From NCBI RefSeq assembly GCF_016653465.1, contig NZ_NHSQ01000113.1, positions 1 to 64,000 on the forward strand: a stretch of DNA of 64,000 nucleotides, given 5' to 3'. Position 1 is the stretch's first letter, and every line of letters begins with the position of its first letter. Under the pieces are notes generated by a model. That model saw only the letters and a program-made list of their open reading frames with translations. It was not told where the DNA came from and ran no database searches. The position numbers were made by a program, and so were the translations under genes. Of this stretch, positions 18,484-27,520 are shown in pieces. Source of the DNA: Thiocystis minor. Lineage in GTDB: Bacteria; Pseudomonadota; Gammaproteobacteria; Chromatiales; Chromatiaceae.

Positions 18484-19110
18484 TCACGCCACCCGCCGAA
18501 ACGCATCGAATCGTTCCGCCAGATAGTCCCGATTCGGTCGATCCCGCTCATGATGCGGGAATCGGATTGTCTGGCCGTGCAACCCCTTGATCCCCGGCTC
18601 CAACGTCAGCCCATCATGCTACCCAAGCACGGAATCGGCGACGACGATCCGCCCGTCTGGATCGATGCCCAACAGATTTCGGTCGTCAGCGGTGCGGTGC
18701 AGGATCGAGAGACAGATGCCGTTGGTGACGTCCGGCTGTCCGCGCTCGTCGCGGTCGGAAATGATGTGCGCGGCTTGCAGCAGTTCCAGGATGGGTAGCC
18801 CCGAAACCGAACAGCGCCGGTCGTCGGCGGACAGGACCAGTTCGCGGAACGCGGCTTGATGCAGACGGATTTTCGCCTCGATGGTGCTGTCGCAGCGCTC
18901 GATGGGCGGCGTTGACTCGCGGTTGCTTCAACTCATACTGGTCGGCGGTCTCGCGCACCTCGGATCGCTGGGTCAGCTCGAATTGGCTGCCGATCGCGAC
19001 GCTACAGAAGAGGTTGCCTGGATTCCATCAGGTAGCAGGGGTAGAGGATCTGATCGATGCCCGGCACCAGCGCGTAGAATTTGGCCAGAAGACTTGAACA
19101 GAGGGCATCA
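18484..19110 (-). pseudogene. broken HNH endonuclease (restriction-like)
   Basis: Reading leftward, one frame gives IRLHQAAFRELVLSADDRRCSVSG, LELLQAAHIISDRDERGQP, DVTNGICLSILH and DRNLLGIDPDGRIVVADSVLG, the core of PutHNH-type predicted restriction endonucleases. It then meets an in-frame TAG (about 18621) and resumes with GIKGLHGQTIRFPHH and RDYLAERFDAFRR up to a TGA at 18484-18486. Upstream, the family-like segment VRETADQYELKQP is in another frame, so there is at least one frameshift as well. The usual second-histidine context (LHHAAFD) has become LHRTADD. It is non-functional debris. The right boundary is approximate. Confidence 0.75.
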
Positions 19111-19151
19111 GGTGACTAGCCTTCGTGCCTCGACAACGCCGAGATCCCATC

Positions 19152-19343
19152 ATGCCGGATTTGACCCGCATCACGCTCGACCCGGACATTTGCCATGGCA
19201 AACCCTGTATCCGGCACATGCGCTGGCCGGTGGAGACGATCCTCGACCTCGTGTCCACCGGCATGGGCTGGGATGAGATCCTGGCCTGTCTGCACTACGC
19301 CCGCCTGCTGGTGTCTGGCGAGTCGCTGCGGCGCGTGGCCTGA
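19152..19343 (+). CDS. truncated DUF433 antitoxin-like protein
   Basis: A 63-residue protein starting MPDLTRITLDPDICHGKPCIRHMRWPVE, the winged-helix DUF433 signature (CHGKPCIRG.R.PV). Family members continue DEILADYPDLE.EDILACL.YA; here DEILA runs directly into CLHYARLL, so about ten residues seem to be deleted in the middle. DUF433 proteins are antitoxins for DUF5615 PIN-like toxins. The stop overlaps a toxin-like ATG (TGATG), the normal arrangement for the pair. Confidence 0.65.
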   Translation: MPDLTRITLDPDICHGKPCIRHMRWPVETILDLVSTGMGWDEILACLHYARLLVSGESLRRVA

Positions 19344-19384
19344 TGAGAGTCCTCTGCGACGTCCATCTCAACCGGCCTTGGTGA
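19343..19384 (+). pseudogene. remnant of DUF5615 PIN-like toxin
   Basis: The frame starting at 19343 reads MRVLCDVHLN and then diverges to RPW and a stop. DUF5615 toxins begin M(R/K)(V/I)L.D.HL, so only the first ten codons of the toxin survive. The rest appears to have been lost at the junction with the TauE-Usp gene, whose stop lies at 19368-19370. Confidence 0.5.
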
Positions 19385-21308
19385 CCAGCACCGCGCAGGG
19401 AGTCGCGTTCAGGATGCGCTCGGAGGTACTGCCGAGTAACGCGCGTTCCAACCCCGTGCGGCCATGGCTGCCGGTGACGATGAGGTCGACCTCCCGCTCG
19501 CGCGCCAGTCCGATGACGCACTCCGACGGTTCCCCTTGCAGCACTTGCCCGTCGGCGGCAATGCCCTCGCCGCGAAGATGGGCCAGGACACGCGCGACGA
19601 CCTGTTCGGCCAGCGCGCGCCGCTCCGGGCCGTGGCTCTCGGTCGTGACCGAGAGCACGGTCATCGGCGCACCGCAGGCACGGGCGAGACTGCCCGCCGT
19701 AATCGCCGCCGCCTCCGCGAACCGCGAGCCGTCGGTGGCGAGCAGGAGACGCCGTGCTTCGATATGGGCCGCGCGCGGCACCACTAGAACACTGCAATGG
19801 GCCAACCCGATGACCTGCGCCGTGGCATGACCGAGCATCATACGCGCCAGGCCGCGCCGTCCGCGCCGACCCATGACGATCAGGTCGACGTTCAACTGTT
19901 CGGCCAGATCGCAGATCTCCTGATGCACGTTGCTGCCCTGGATCAGGTGAGTCTCGCAGCGCACCCCGGCCGCCACAGCCTGTCCCCTGATCTCGTCCAG
20001 GTGTGCCTGAGCGATCGCGATTTCCTGCTTGAGGATGGAGGTACCCATCGCCTCGTACTCGACGCCGGTCGCGATCAGCGACATCAGATGCACCTCGGCA
20101 CCGCACCGGCGGGCCAGACCGATCGCCTCGCGCACCGCAGCGGCGCTGAAATCGGAGCCGTCGCTGGCGACCAGGAAACGCTCGAAGCGCCCGAGCGGCG
20201 AGAGTTGCGGTCCGCCAGCCACGGCGGCAACCGGGATAACCTGCGGCGCTGGCGCCAGGAGGGTGGCGGCGCGATGCTCGCGGATTCCCTGATAAAGCGC
20301 CTGGAGAATCATGACGCCTCCGAACAGGAGCGCGAAGACCAAGGCCGCCTGACCGATACCGTCGAGCCAGCCGATGGTCGCGGGAGCGAGCGCCGGGATC
20401 GATCCTAGTTCGGAGAGATAGCCTGGAATGTAGAAAAAGCGGCTGACCAGCACCAGCAGCATGATCGCGGCCATCACGAACTTGACGACATGGTCCTTGA
20501 CGTAGGTGGTGCCGATGGCCCCGATCTGGATGCCGAACAGCGAACCGGCCAGGATGATCATTGAGAGACGGATGTCCACGTAGCCTTCCAGCGCGTAAAA
20601 GAGACTGCCGCCCAGACCCATCACGAAGGCCACGACCAGTTCGGTCGCGCTCGCCATGATGGCCGGCAGCCCGAGGATGTACATCATGGCCGGCACGCCG
20701 ATGAAGCCACCGACCGCGATGGTTGCCGCCAGGAGGCCGGTGGCGAAGCCGAGCGGGGCGATGACGAGGAAAGACACCCGCGCGTCGACGCTTTTCAGAT
20801 GCACCATGGTGCCGGGGATGATGATCCGGCGCACTCGCTGGACCAGCTTGCTCGGTCCCGCCGACTGAGTGCCGATGCGCTCGCCGCGCCGTTCCCGTAT
20901 CGCATCGCGCAGGACCATGCCGCCGACGATGGCGAGCACCACCACGAAGACGAACGAGACATAAAGGTTGGTTCCGGCGGCGCCAAAGCTCTCCTTGATC
21001 CCGACCATGATGTGCTTGCCGAAGAGCACGCCGAATTCGGCGAAGAGCCCCATGACAAGCCCGAGCTTGATGTCGACCTGACCGTACTTATTGCGCTTAT
21101 GGGCGCCGACCAGGGCCTTGGGAAACTTATGGGCCATGTTGCTGGCCACGGCGACCATGCCCGGCACGCCCATGCTCATCATCGCCGGGGTCAGTACGAA
21201 GGCGCCACCGGAGCCGATAAAACCGCTGACCATGCCGCCGACGAACCCGACCACAAACAGGATCAGGACCGAAACCAGGTTGAGGTCGATAAACTGGATA
21301 TTTTCCAC
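19368..21308 (-). CDS. TauE/SafE sulfite-exporter-like permease fused to two Usp domains
   Basis: A 646-residue protein. Residues 1 to about 360 form a TauE/SafE membrane domain with two glycine-rich repeats (GGMVSGFIGSGGAFVLTP and TGLLAATIAVGGFIGVPA). Two universal stress domains follow (about 378-520 and 525-646). The second keeps the full ATP loop (GSHGRTGLERALLGS); the first ends in GH instead of GS (GRRGRRGLARMMLGH) and may not bind ATP. TauE/SafE proteins move sulfite or organosulfur anions, so the fusion suggests nucleotide- or stress-gated sulfur-anion export. A small membrane protein gene lies immediately upstream in the same direction. Confidence 0.87.
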   Translation of the reverse strand: MENIQFIDLNLVSVLILFVVGFVGGMVSGFIGSGGAFVLTPAMMSMGVPGMVAVASNMAHKFPKALVGAHKRNKYGQVDIKLGLVMGLFAEFGVLFGKHIMVGIKESFGAAGTNLYVSFVFVVVLAIVGGMVLRDAIRERRGERIGTQSAGPSKLVQRVRRIIIPGTMVHLKSVDARVSFLVIAPLGFATGLLAATIAVGGFIGVPAMMYILGLPAIMASATELVVAFVMGLGGSLFYALEGYVDIRLSMIILAGSLFGIQIGAIGTTYVKDHVVKFVMAAIMLLVLVSRFFYIPGYLSELGSIPALAPATIGWLDGIGQAALVFALLFGGVMILQALYQGIREHRAATLLAPAPQVIPVAAVAGGPQLSPLGRFERFLVASDGSDFSAAAVREAIGLARRCGAEVHLMSLIATGVEYEAMGTSILKQEIAIAQAHLDEIRGQAVAAGVRCETHLIQGSNVHQEICDLAEQLNVDLIVMGRRGRRGLARMMLGHATAQVIGLAHCSVLVVPRAAHIEARRLLLATDGSRFAEAAAITAGSLARACGAPMTVLSVTTESHGPERRALAEQVVARVLAHLRGEGIAADGQVLQGEPSECVIGLAREREVDLIVTGSHGRTGLERALLGSTSERILNATPCAVLVTKAG

Positions 21309-21323
21309 GCTGGCGATCCTCCG

Positions 21324-21581
21324 TTATTTCTTGGCGCGCAGGCCGAGCAGATCCCAAAAATGCCCGGTGAAGGCGCCGTGGACGAAGGAGAAGACCATGG
21401 CGACGGCGAGCGGGATCAGGGCGTAAAGCTTTTCGCCGTCGCGCGTGGCGGCGGCGAGCTCGTTCAACCGGTCGGCGAACAGAAACAGCAGCAGATACAG
21501 AATCGCGCTTGCCGCTCCAAGGGTCAGCGTGATGGCGAGTGCCCGCGACGAACGTCCGGGGGCTGAACTGGGTGAACTCAT
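21324..21581 (-). CDS. small two-helix membrane protein
   Basis: An 85-residue protein from the ATG at 21581 (GGAGA in front). It has two hydrophobic helices (ALAITLTLGAASAILYLLLFLF and ALIPLAVAMVFSFVHGAF) and a short basic tail ending RAKK. No family is recognised. It sits 15 bases upstream of the TauE-Usp-Usp gene in the same direction, so it is probably an accessory subunit of that transporter. Confidence 0.65.
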   Translation of the reverse strand: MSSPSSAPGRSSRALAITLTLGAASAILYLLLFLFADRLNELAAATRDGEKLYALIPLAVAMVFSFVHGAFTGHFWDLLGLRAKK

Positions 21582-21737
21582 CGCGGGCGTCTCCTCATCA
21601 ATTAGATGTTGGCAAATGGGCGAGTGCCGTAGGATTATGCACACATTGTCTGGCGGGTGCCTGTCGATGGCTCCAAAACCTGTTCGAGCGACGCGCGCGA
21701 ACACTTGTATTCGTTCTCTCTCATGAGGTTCCTGACC

Positions 21738-21962
21738 ATGGGTTTTTCCGGCATCGGTTTCTGGGAGTTGCTATTGATTCTGGTCGTGGTGCTGCTCCTG
21801 TTCGGGTCCAAACGGTTACCGGCCATCGCCTCGGATCTGGGCGTGGCCATCCGGGATTTCCGGCGATCCGTCTCCAGTGGCGTGCTTGCGGGAGCGGATG
21901 AGCCCCCCTCGGGGAGAGACCAACCCCAGGATGTGCATGCGCCGTCTGACCGCTCGACGTGA
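21738..21962 (+). CDS. tatA: second TatA-type translocase subunit
   Basis: A 74-residue protein: MGFSGIGFWELLLILVVVLL followed by LFGSKRLP and an amphipathic helix (AIASDLGVAIRDFRRSV), the TatA architecture. GAGG lies nine bases before the ATG at 21738; an ATG at 21723 is in frame but poorly served. It is a paralogue of the gene at 3174. Its stop overlaps the GTG at 21959 of the following apbE frame, so it may be co-expressed with apbE. TatB and TatC do not accompany it. Confidence 0.88.
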   Translation: MGFSGIGFWELLLILVVVLLLFGSKRLPAIASDLGVAIRDFRRSVSSGVLAGADEPPSGRDQPQDVHAPSDRST

Positions 21963-21985
21963 ACACGGCGAAACAGACTCAGGCG

Positions 21986-23056
21986 ATGAAGATTTTCCGT
22001 ACAGTCATGAAAAGTCCCCGCCGATCCGAATCCTGGATTCTGCCTGCGATCACCGTATTCGCCCTTCTGCTCACCGGCTGCGGCGAGCGCACGGCGCCTT
22101 TGATCGAGATCGAAGGCCCCACGATGGGCACCTATTACGCGGTCAAGGTCGCCCGCCCGCCCGTTGGCATGACCGCCGAGACGCTAAAGCGCCAGGTCGA
22201 GTCGGCGCTCAACGAAGTGATCGCCGAAATCTCGACCTATGAGCCAACCTCCGAGTTATCGCGCCTCAACCGCAACCCCAGCACCGATTGGATTTCCCTC
22301 TCGCCCAACCTCCACGCGGTGATCGCCGAAGGCCAGCGCATCGCTGCCTTGACCGATGGCGCGTTCGACATCACGATCGGGCCGCTGGTCAACCTCTGGG
22401 GCTTCGGTCCCGAGGCACGCCCGGAGGCGCTACCGACCGAGACGGAGATCCAGGCCGCCCAAGCGCGTGTCGGCTGGCGCAAGCTGGAACTGCGCGCAGC
22501 GCCACCGGCCGTTCGCAAGGCACGGGGCGATCTCTACATCGATCTTTCGGCACTCGGCGAAGGGGTCGGCGCCGACCGGGTATCGGCCGGGCTGGACACG
22601 GCTGGCGCGAGCCATTACATGATCGCAGTGGCCGGCACCATCCGCGCCAAGGGACGCAATGCCAAGAACCAGCCCTGGGCCATTGCGATCGAGGAACCGC
22701 TACCGGACCAACGCACCGTTCACCGCATCGTCCCCGTCTCCGACCGCGCCATTTCGACCTCGGGCGACTATCGCAACTTCTTCGTGAAGGACGGCAAACG
22801 CTATTCTCACGAGATCGATCCCAGTACCGGTGCGCCGATCGAACGCAACCTGGGTTCGGCCACGGTAGTCGGTGACCGTGCGATGGTCGTCGACGGTCTG
22901 GCGACCGCCTTCATGGTCCTCGGAGAGACGCGGGGGCCAGCGCTCGCGACCTCCCAGGGATTGGCGGCCTATTTCATCGTTCGCGAGGGGGACACGCTGC
23001 GCGGCTTCGGCAGCCCGGCCTTCGAGGACGATCTGGCGCGGAGCCATCAGCCGTGA
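21986..23056 (+). CDS. apbE: FAD:protein FMN transferase ApbE
   Basis: A lipoprotein of about 356 residues with a leader ending in the lipobox LLTGC. The ApbE core motifs are present: GPTMGTYYAVKV, the central LSALGEGVGADRVSAGL and the HEIDPSTGAPI metal/FAD-binding segment. It transfers FMN from FAD to threonines in periplasm-facing flavoproteins such as RnfD and RnfG, both encoded at 11-13 kb. A GTG at 21959 overlapping tatA is an alternative start. The stop overlaps the GTG start of trkA by four bases. Confidence 0.93.
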   Translation: MKIFRTVMKSPRRSESWILPAITVFALLLTGCGERTAPLIEIEGPTMGTYYAVKVARPPVGMTAETLKRQVESALNEVIAEISTYEPTSELSRLNRNPSTDWISLSPNLHAVIAEGQRIAALTDGAFDITIGPLVNLWGFGPEARPEALPTETEIQAAQARVGWRKLELRAAPPAVRKARGDLYIDLSALGEGVGADRVSAGLDTAGASHYMIAVAGTIRAKGRNAKNQPWAIAIEEPLPDQRTVHRIVPVSDRAISTSGDYRNFFVKDGKRYSHEIDPSTGAPIERNLGSATVVGDRAMVVDGLATAFMVLGETRGPALATSQGLAAYFIVREGDTLRGFGSPAFEDDLARSHQP

Positions 23057-24462
23057 AGATCATCATTCTGGGCGCCGGTCAGGTCGGCGCGTCGGTGGCC
23101 GAGAGCCTGGTCTCCGAGGCCAACGAAATCACCGTCATCGACACCGACATCCGGCGTCTGCGCCAATTGCAGGATCGCCTGGATCTGCGCACCGTGGCGG
23201 GGAACGCGGCGCTGCCCTCGGTGCTACGCCAGGCCGGGGCCGAGGATACCGACCTGCTGATCGCCGTCACCCAGAGCGATCAGACAAATCTCTGCGCCTG
23301 CCGCACCGCCGACACCCTGTTCAAGATCCCGACCAAGATCGCGCGGCTGCGCTCGGCCGACTACAACGAACATCCCGAACTGCTGGATAGCAAGAATTTT
23401 GCGGTGGACTTCAGCATCTGCCCGGAGCAGATCGTCACTGACTATCTGCTGAAACTCATCGAGTTTCCCGAGGCGCTGCAGGTGCTGAAATTCGCCGACG
23501 GACTGGTCAGCCTGGTCGCGACGCGCGCTGTGGCGGGCGGCCCGCTGGTCGGGCATCCCGTCAGCGATCTGCGCCGGCACATGCCAAAGATCGACGCCCG
23601 GATCGCCGCCATCTATCGTCGGGATCAACCGCTCGCGCCCGATGGCGACACCCTGATCGAGACGGGCGACGAGGTCTTTTATCTAGCGGCCACCCAGAAC
23701 ATCCGTCAGGTCATGAGCGAACTGCGCCGCCGCGACCAGCCGACGCGACGGATCATGATCGCGGGCGGCGGCAACATCGGCTCCCGGCTGGCGGGCGTCG
23801 CGCAGGAGCGCTATCAGGTCAAGCTCATCGAGGCCGATGAAGCGCGCGCCCGGGAACTCGGCGCCACCCTGACGAATACGCTGGTCTTGCACGGGGACAC
23901 CACGGACGAGACCCTGCTCGCCGCCGAGAACATCGACGACATGGACGTTTTCCTGGCACTGACCAACGACGACGAGAACAACATCCTGGCGTCCCTGCTG
24001 GCCAAGAGTCTCGGCGCGCGCCGCGTGCTGGCCCTGATCAACCGGCGCGCCTACGCGGATCTGCTCCAGGCCGATCGCATCGATATCGCCATCTCGCCGG
24101 CCCAGATCTCCATCGGGTCATTGCTCGCGCATGTGCGCCGCGGCGACGTGGCGGCTGTGCACAGTCTGCGCCGCGGGGCGGCGGAGGCGCTGGAATTCGT
24201 GGTTCATGGCGACCCCACCACGTCCAAGGTCATCGGTCGGCGGATCGATGAGCTGGAGCTTCCCCAAGGCGCCAGCATCGGGGCCATCGTGCGCGGGGTC
24301 AGCCGCGACAGCCCCGGTGCCAGCCTGCGTCTCGGGCAGGTGCTGATCGCCCATCATGACACCCTCATCGAACCCGAGGATCATGTCATCCTCTTCCTGG
24401 CGAGCAAGGAGCTGGTGCCCAAGGTCGAACGCTATTTCCAGGTCGGTCTGGCCTTTTTCTGA
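23053..24462 (+). CDS. trkA: Trk potassium uptake regulator TrkA
   Basis: A 469-residue cytoplasmic protein with two RCK-N/RCK-C pairs. The first nucleotide-binding loop is GAGQVGASVAESL and the second GGGNIGSRLA, each followed by an acidic residue closing the Rossmann strand (IDTD, IEAD). It binds NAD(H)/ATP and gates the TrkH channel. The length is standard for full-size TrkA. The GTG start overlaps the apbE stop, and TrkH starts in its stop codon (TGATG). Confidence 0.95.
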   Translation: MKIIILGAGQVGASVAESLVSEANEITVIDTDIRRLRQLQDRLDLRTVAGNAALPSVLRQAGAEDTDLLIAVTQSDQTNLCACRTADTLFKIPTKIARLRSADYNEHPELLDSKNFAVDFSICPEQIVTDYLLKLIEFPEALQVLKFADGLVSLVATRAVAGGPLVGHPVSDLRRHMPKIDARIAAIYRRDQPLAPDGDTLIETGDEVFYLAATQNIRQVMSELRRRDQPTRRIMIAGGGNIGSRLAGVAQERYQVKLIEADEARARELGATLTNTLVLHGDTTDETLLAAENIDDMDVFLALTNDDENNILASLLAKSLGARRVLALINRRAYADLLQADRIDIAISPAQISIGSLLAHVRRGDVAAVHSLRRGAAEALEFVVHGDPTTSKVIGRRIDELELPQGASIGAIVRGVSRDSPGASLRLGQVLIAHHDTLIEPEDHVILFLASKELVPKVERYFQVGLAFF

Positions 24463-25916
24463 TGCACGCGCTGCTCTCGGTCCTGAATGTCCTCGGACAC
24501 CTGTTGATGGTGTTCAGCGTGACCTATCTGCTGCCGATCGTCTGCGCGATCCTCTATCGCGATGGCACCCTGCTCACCTTCGTCATCAGTCTGGCTGCTT
24601 GCGTGGCGGTGGGCGGCGCGCTCACGCTGGCGACTCGGCGTTATCGGAGGGAGCTGAAGGCGCGCGATGGCTTCATCCTGGTCACCCTGTCCTGGACCCT
24701 GATCTCGGCCATCGCCACCGTGCCGCTGATGCTGCACGAGCAACTCTCCTTCACCGATGCCTTCTTCGAGACGATGTCCGGCCTGACCACCACGGGCGCG
24801 ACCGTCATGGTCGGGCTCGATACCGTCGCCCCCGCCATCAACCTCTGGCGGCATGCGATCAATTGGCTGGGCGGCATGGGTATCATCGTGCTGGCGGTGG
24901 CTATCCTGCCGATGCTCGGTGTCGGCGGCATGCAGTTGTTTCGTGCCGAGGTGCCCGGCCCCATCAAGGACGCCAAGCTCACCGCCCGCATCGCCGACAC
25001 TGCGGCCGTGCTGTGGGTCATTTACCTGGTGCTCACCCTGGCCTGTATCCTCGGCTTGTGGCTGGCCGGCATGAGTTGGTTCGACGCCATCTGTCACGCC
25101 TTCGCGGCGCTCAGTCTGGGCGGCTTCTCGACCCGCGACGCCAGCGTCGGCGCCTTCGATTCGCCCGCCATCGAGGCGGTGCTGATCGGGTTCATGGTCC
25201 TGGCCGCGCTGAATTTCGCCACCCACTTCACCGTCTGGCGCGAGCGCAGTTTCCGGCCCTATTGGCGCGATGCGGAGGTCAAGGGGGTGCTATCCGTCCT
25301 GCTGGTCAGTTGTCTCGGTTGCGCGGCTTATCTCTGGCTCGGCGAGGTTTACGCCAGCTTCTGGACCGCCCTGCGCCATGTCAGTTTCAACCTCGTGTCG
25401 ATCGCGACCGACTGCGGATTCGTCAGCACGGACTACGCCCTGTGGCCGACCTTCGTCCCCTTCTGGATGCTGTTTCTCTCCGCGATCACCGCCAGTTCCG
25501 GCTCGACCGGCGGCGGTATCAAGATGATCCGCACCCTGATCCTGATCCGCCAGAGCGGGCGCGAACTGACCCGGCTGCTGCATCCCGCCCTCGCGGCCCC
25601 GGTGACGGTCGGCGGAATGGCCGTCCCGAATAGCGTGGTCGTGGCCATCCTGGGCTTTATCTTTCTCTATTTCATGAGCATCGTGGCCATGACCTTCCTG
25701 CTCATCTTCGGCGGGCTGGACTTCATCTCCGCCTTCACGGCGGTCATTGCCTGCATCAACAACGCCGGGCCGGGTCTGGGCGTGGTCGGACCGGCAACCA
25801 ATTACGGCAGCCTCACCGATTTCGAAACCTGGGTCTTGAGCGTCACCATGCTGCTCGGGCGGCTCGAAGTCTTCTCGCTGCTGATCCTCTTTACGCCGAT
25901 GTTCTGGCGGAAATAG
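24462..25916 (+). CDS. trkH: Trk potassium channel subunit TrkH
   Basis: A 484-residue inner-membrane protein with four pseudo-repeats and selectivity-filter loops such as SGLTTTGAT, LGGFSTRD, TDCGF and NNAGPG, plus the SSGSTGGGIKMIRT intracellular loop. It is the K+-conducting partner of TrkA directly upstream. A weak terminator-like hairpin follows the stop. Confidence 0.95.
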   Translation: MHALLSVLNVLGHLLMVFSVTYLLPIVCAILYRDGTLLTFVISLAACVAVGGALTLATRRYRRELKARDGFILVTLSWTLISAIATVPLMLHEQLSFTDAFFETMSGLTTTGATVMVGLDTVAPAINLWRHAINWLGGMGIIVLAVAILPMLGVGGMQLFRAEVPGPIKDAKLTARIADTAAVLWVIYLVLTLACILGLWLAGMSWFDAICHAFAALSLGGFSTRDASVGAFDSPAIEAVLIGFMVLAALNFATHFTVWRERSFRPYWRDAEVKGVLSVLLVSCLGCAAYLWLGEVYASFWTALRHVSFNLVSIATDCGFVSTDYALWPTFVPFWMLFLSAITASSGSTGGGIKMIRTLILIRQSGRELTRLLHPALAAPVTVGGMAVPNSVVVAILGFIFLYFMSIVAMTFLLIFGGLDFISAFTAVIACINNAGPGLGVVGPATNYGSLTDFETWVLSVTMLLGRLEVFSLLILFTPMFWRK

Positions 25917-25933
25917 GCACTGACTTGATGGGG

Positions 25934-25961
25934 GCGGGCAAACCCGCGACGACAAATTTTT
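25934..25961 (+). terminator. weak intrinsic terminator after trkH
   Basis: GCGGG (25934-25938), loop CAAA, CCCGC (25943-25947), then a short spacer and five T residues at 25957-25961. The stem is short and the T-run is displaced, so confidence is low. Confidence 0.35.
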
Positions 25962-26017
25962 GAGGTCGCTTCGACTTGTGGCGATCCCCCAGTCCATTTG
26001 ATTTTTCAGGAGGTTCC

Positions 26018-27409
26018 ATGCGGTTGTCCGAATTACTCCGAACCAAGATGATCAACGCGGGTCACGACTTGCACGGTGGGGAACTGCGGCGGGTGCTCGG
26101 TCCCCTGGATCTCACCCTGCTCGGGATCGGCGCCATCATCGGGGCCGGGATCTTCGTGCTGACGGGCGTCGCGGCGGCGACCCAGGCGGGCCCGGCCATC
26201 ATCCTGTCCTATCTGGTCGCCGGCACCGCCTGCGCCTTCAGTGCCCTGGCCTATGCCGAACTAGCCGCGTCCGTGGGCGGTTGCGGGAGTGCTTACGGCT
26301 ACAGCTACGCGGGACTCGGCGAGATCGTCGCCTGGATCATCGGCTGGGATCTGATCCTGGAATATGGCGTGGCGACCTCGGCGGTCGCGATCGGCTGGTC
26401 CGGCTATGTCAACAACGCCCTGACGGCGGTTGGGCTGGCCCTCCCGGAGCTGTTGACGAAGGGGCCGCTGGAGGGCGGGCTGGTGAATCTGCCGGCCGCG
26501 CTGATCGTGCTGATCCTGGCGGCGCTCCTGAGCTTCGGGGTGCGCGAGAGCGCGCGGTTCAATGCGATCATGGTGGTGGTCAAGCTAATCGCCATCACGA
26601 TTTTTATCCTGGTGGCGGCATCCCATGTCCAACCCGCCAACTGGAGTCCCTTTATGCCGTTCGGCTGGAACGGGGTCATGGGCGGCGCGGCGTTGATCTT
26701 TTTTGCCTATGTCGGCTTCGATGCCGTTTCGACCGCCGCCGAGGAAGCCCGCCATCCCCAGCGCGACCTGCCCATCGGGATTCTGGTTTCGCTTGGAGTC
26801 TGCACCCTGATCTACATTGTGGTCTCGGGGCTGCTCACGGCGGTCGTGGCCTATCCCAGCCTCAACGTCGGCTCCCCGGTCGCCGATGTGATGCTACGGC
26901 TCGGTTATCCCTGGGCTGCCGCACTGGTCGCGGCGGGAGCGATTGCCGGCCTGACCACGGTCATGCTGGTGCTCTTTTATGGATTGACACGGGTCTTCCT
27001 TGCGATGTCGCGCGACGGGCTGCTACCCCCGCTCTTCGCGCGGGTGAACGCACGGACCCATACCCCGATTCGGGTCATTGTGGTGAGCGGGTTGTTGATG
27101 GCGGCGGTCGCGGGCTTGACACCCATCGGCGAGGTCGCCGAACTGGTCAACATCGGCACCCTTGCCGCCTTCTTCCTGGTCTGCATTGGCGTGGTCAGCC
27201 TGCGCGCGACGCATCCCGATTTGCCGCGCCCTTTCAAGACCCCCTGGTCGCCAGTCGTTCCCCTGCTTGGCGCGATCTCCTGCCTTTATCTGATGCTGAA
27301 TCTGCCACTCGTGACTTGGCTGCGTTTCGGGTTGTGGCTGGCGCTGGGGCTAGTGATCTATTTCATGTATTCGCGCCACCACAGCGCCTTGGCGGCCGTC
27401 GAATCGTGA
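26018..27409 (+). CDS. APC family amino-acid permease
   Basis: A 463-residue, twelve-helix transporter of the cationic-amino-acid (CAT/YfnA-like) branch of the APC superfamily. The helix-1 motif is GIGAIIGAGIFVLTG, with FFAYVGFDAVSTAAEE in helix 6 and the PRDG-like loop (MSRDGLLPPLF). AGGAGG lies just before ATG 26018. The substrate is not resolved. Arginine would fit the nearby cyanophycin genes, but that is speculation. Confidence 0.9.
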   Translation: MRLSELLRTKMINAGHDLHGGELRRVLGPLDLTLLGIGAIIGAGIFVLTGVAAATQAGPAIILSYLVAGTACAFSALAYAELAASVGGCGSAYGYSYAGLGEIVAWIIGWDLILEYGVATSAVAIGWSGYVNNALTAVGLALPELLTKGPLEGGLVNLPAALIVLILAALLSFGVRESARFNAIMVVVKLIAITIFILVAASHVQPANWSPFMPFGWNGVMGGAALIFFAYVGFDAVSTAAEEARHPQRDLPIGILVSLGVCTLIYIVVSGLLTAVVAYPSLNVGSPVADVMLRLGYPWAAALVAAGAIAGLTTVMLVLFYGLTRVFLAMSRDGLLPPLFARVNARTHTPIRVIVVSGLLMAAVAGLTPIGEVAELVNIGTLAAFFLVCIGVVSLRATHPDLPRPFKTPWSPVVPLLGAISCLYLMLNLPLVTWLRFGLWLALGLVIYFMYSRHHSALAAVES

Positions 27410-27480
27410 ACAGAGGATCTCTGGCGAGATGTCATGGTCGGGCCGGAGAACGAGTACGGCAATTTTCTTGGGCTGATCAT

Positions 27481-27501
27481 GGTCATCGCGAGACGATGAC
27501 C
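27481..27501. terminator. hairpin between convergent genes
   Basis: GGTCATCG (27481-27488) and CGATGACC (27494-27501) form a perfect 8-bp stem with a five-base loop, between the ends of the permease and pycB. The location suits a bidirectional terminator, although neither side has a T-run. Confidence 0.4.
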
Positions 27502-27520
27502 AGAATCCGGCGCCTGACGG

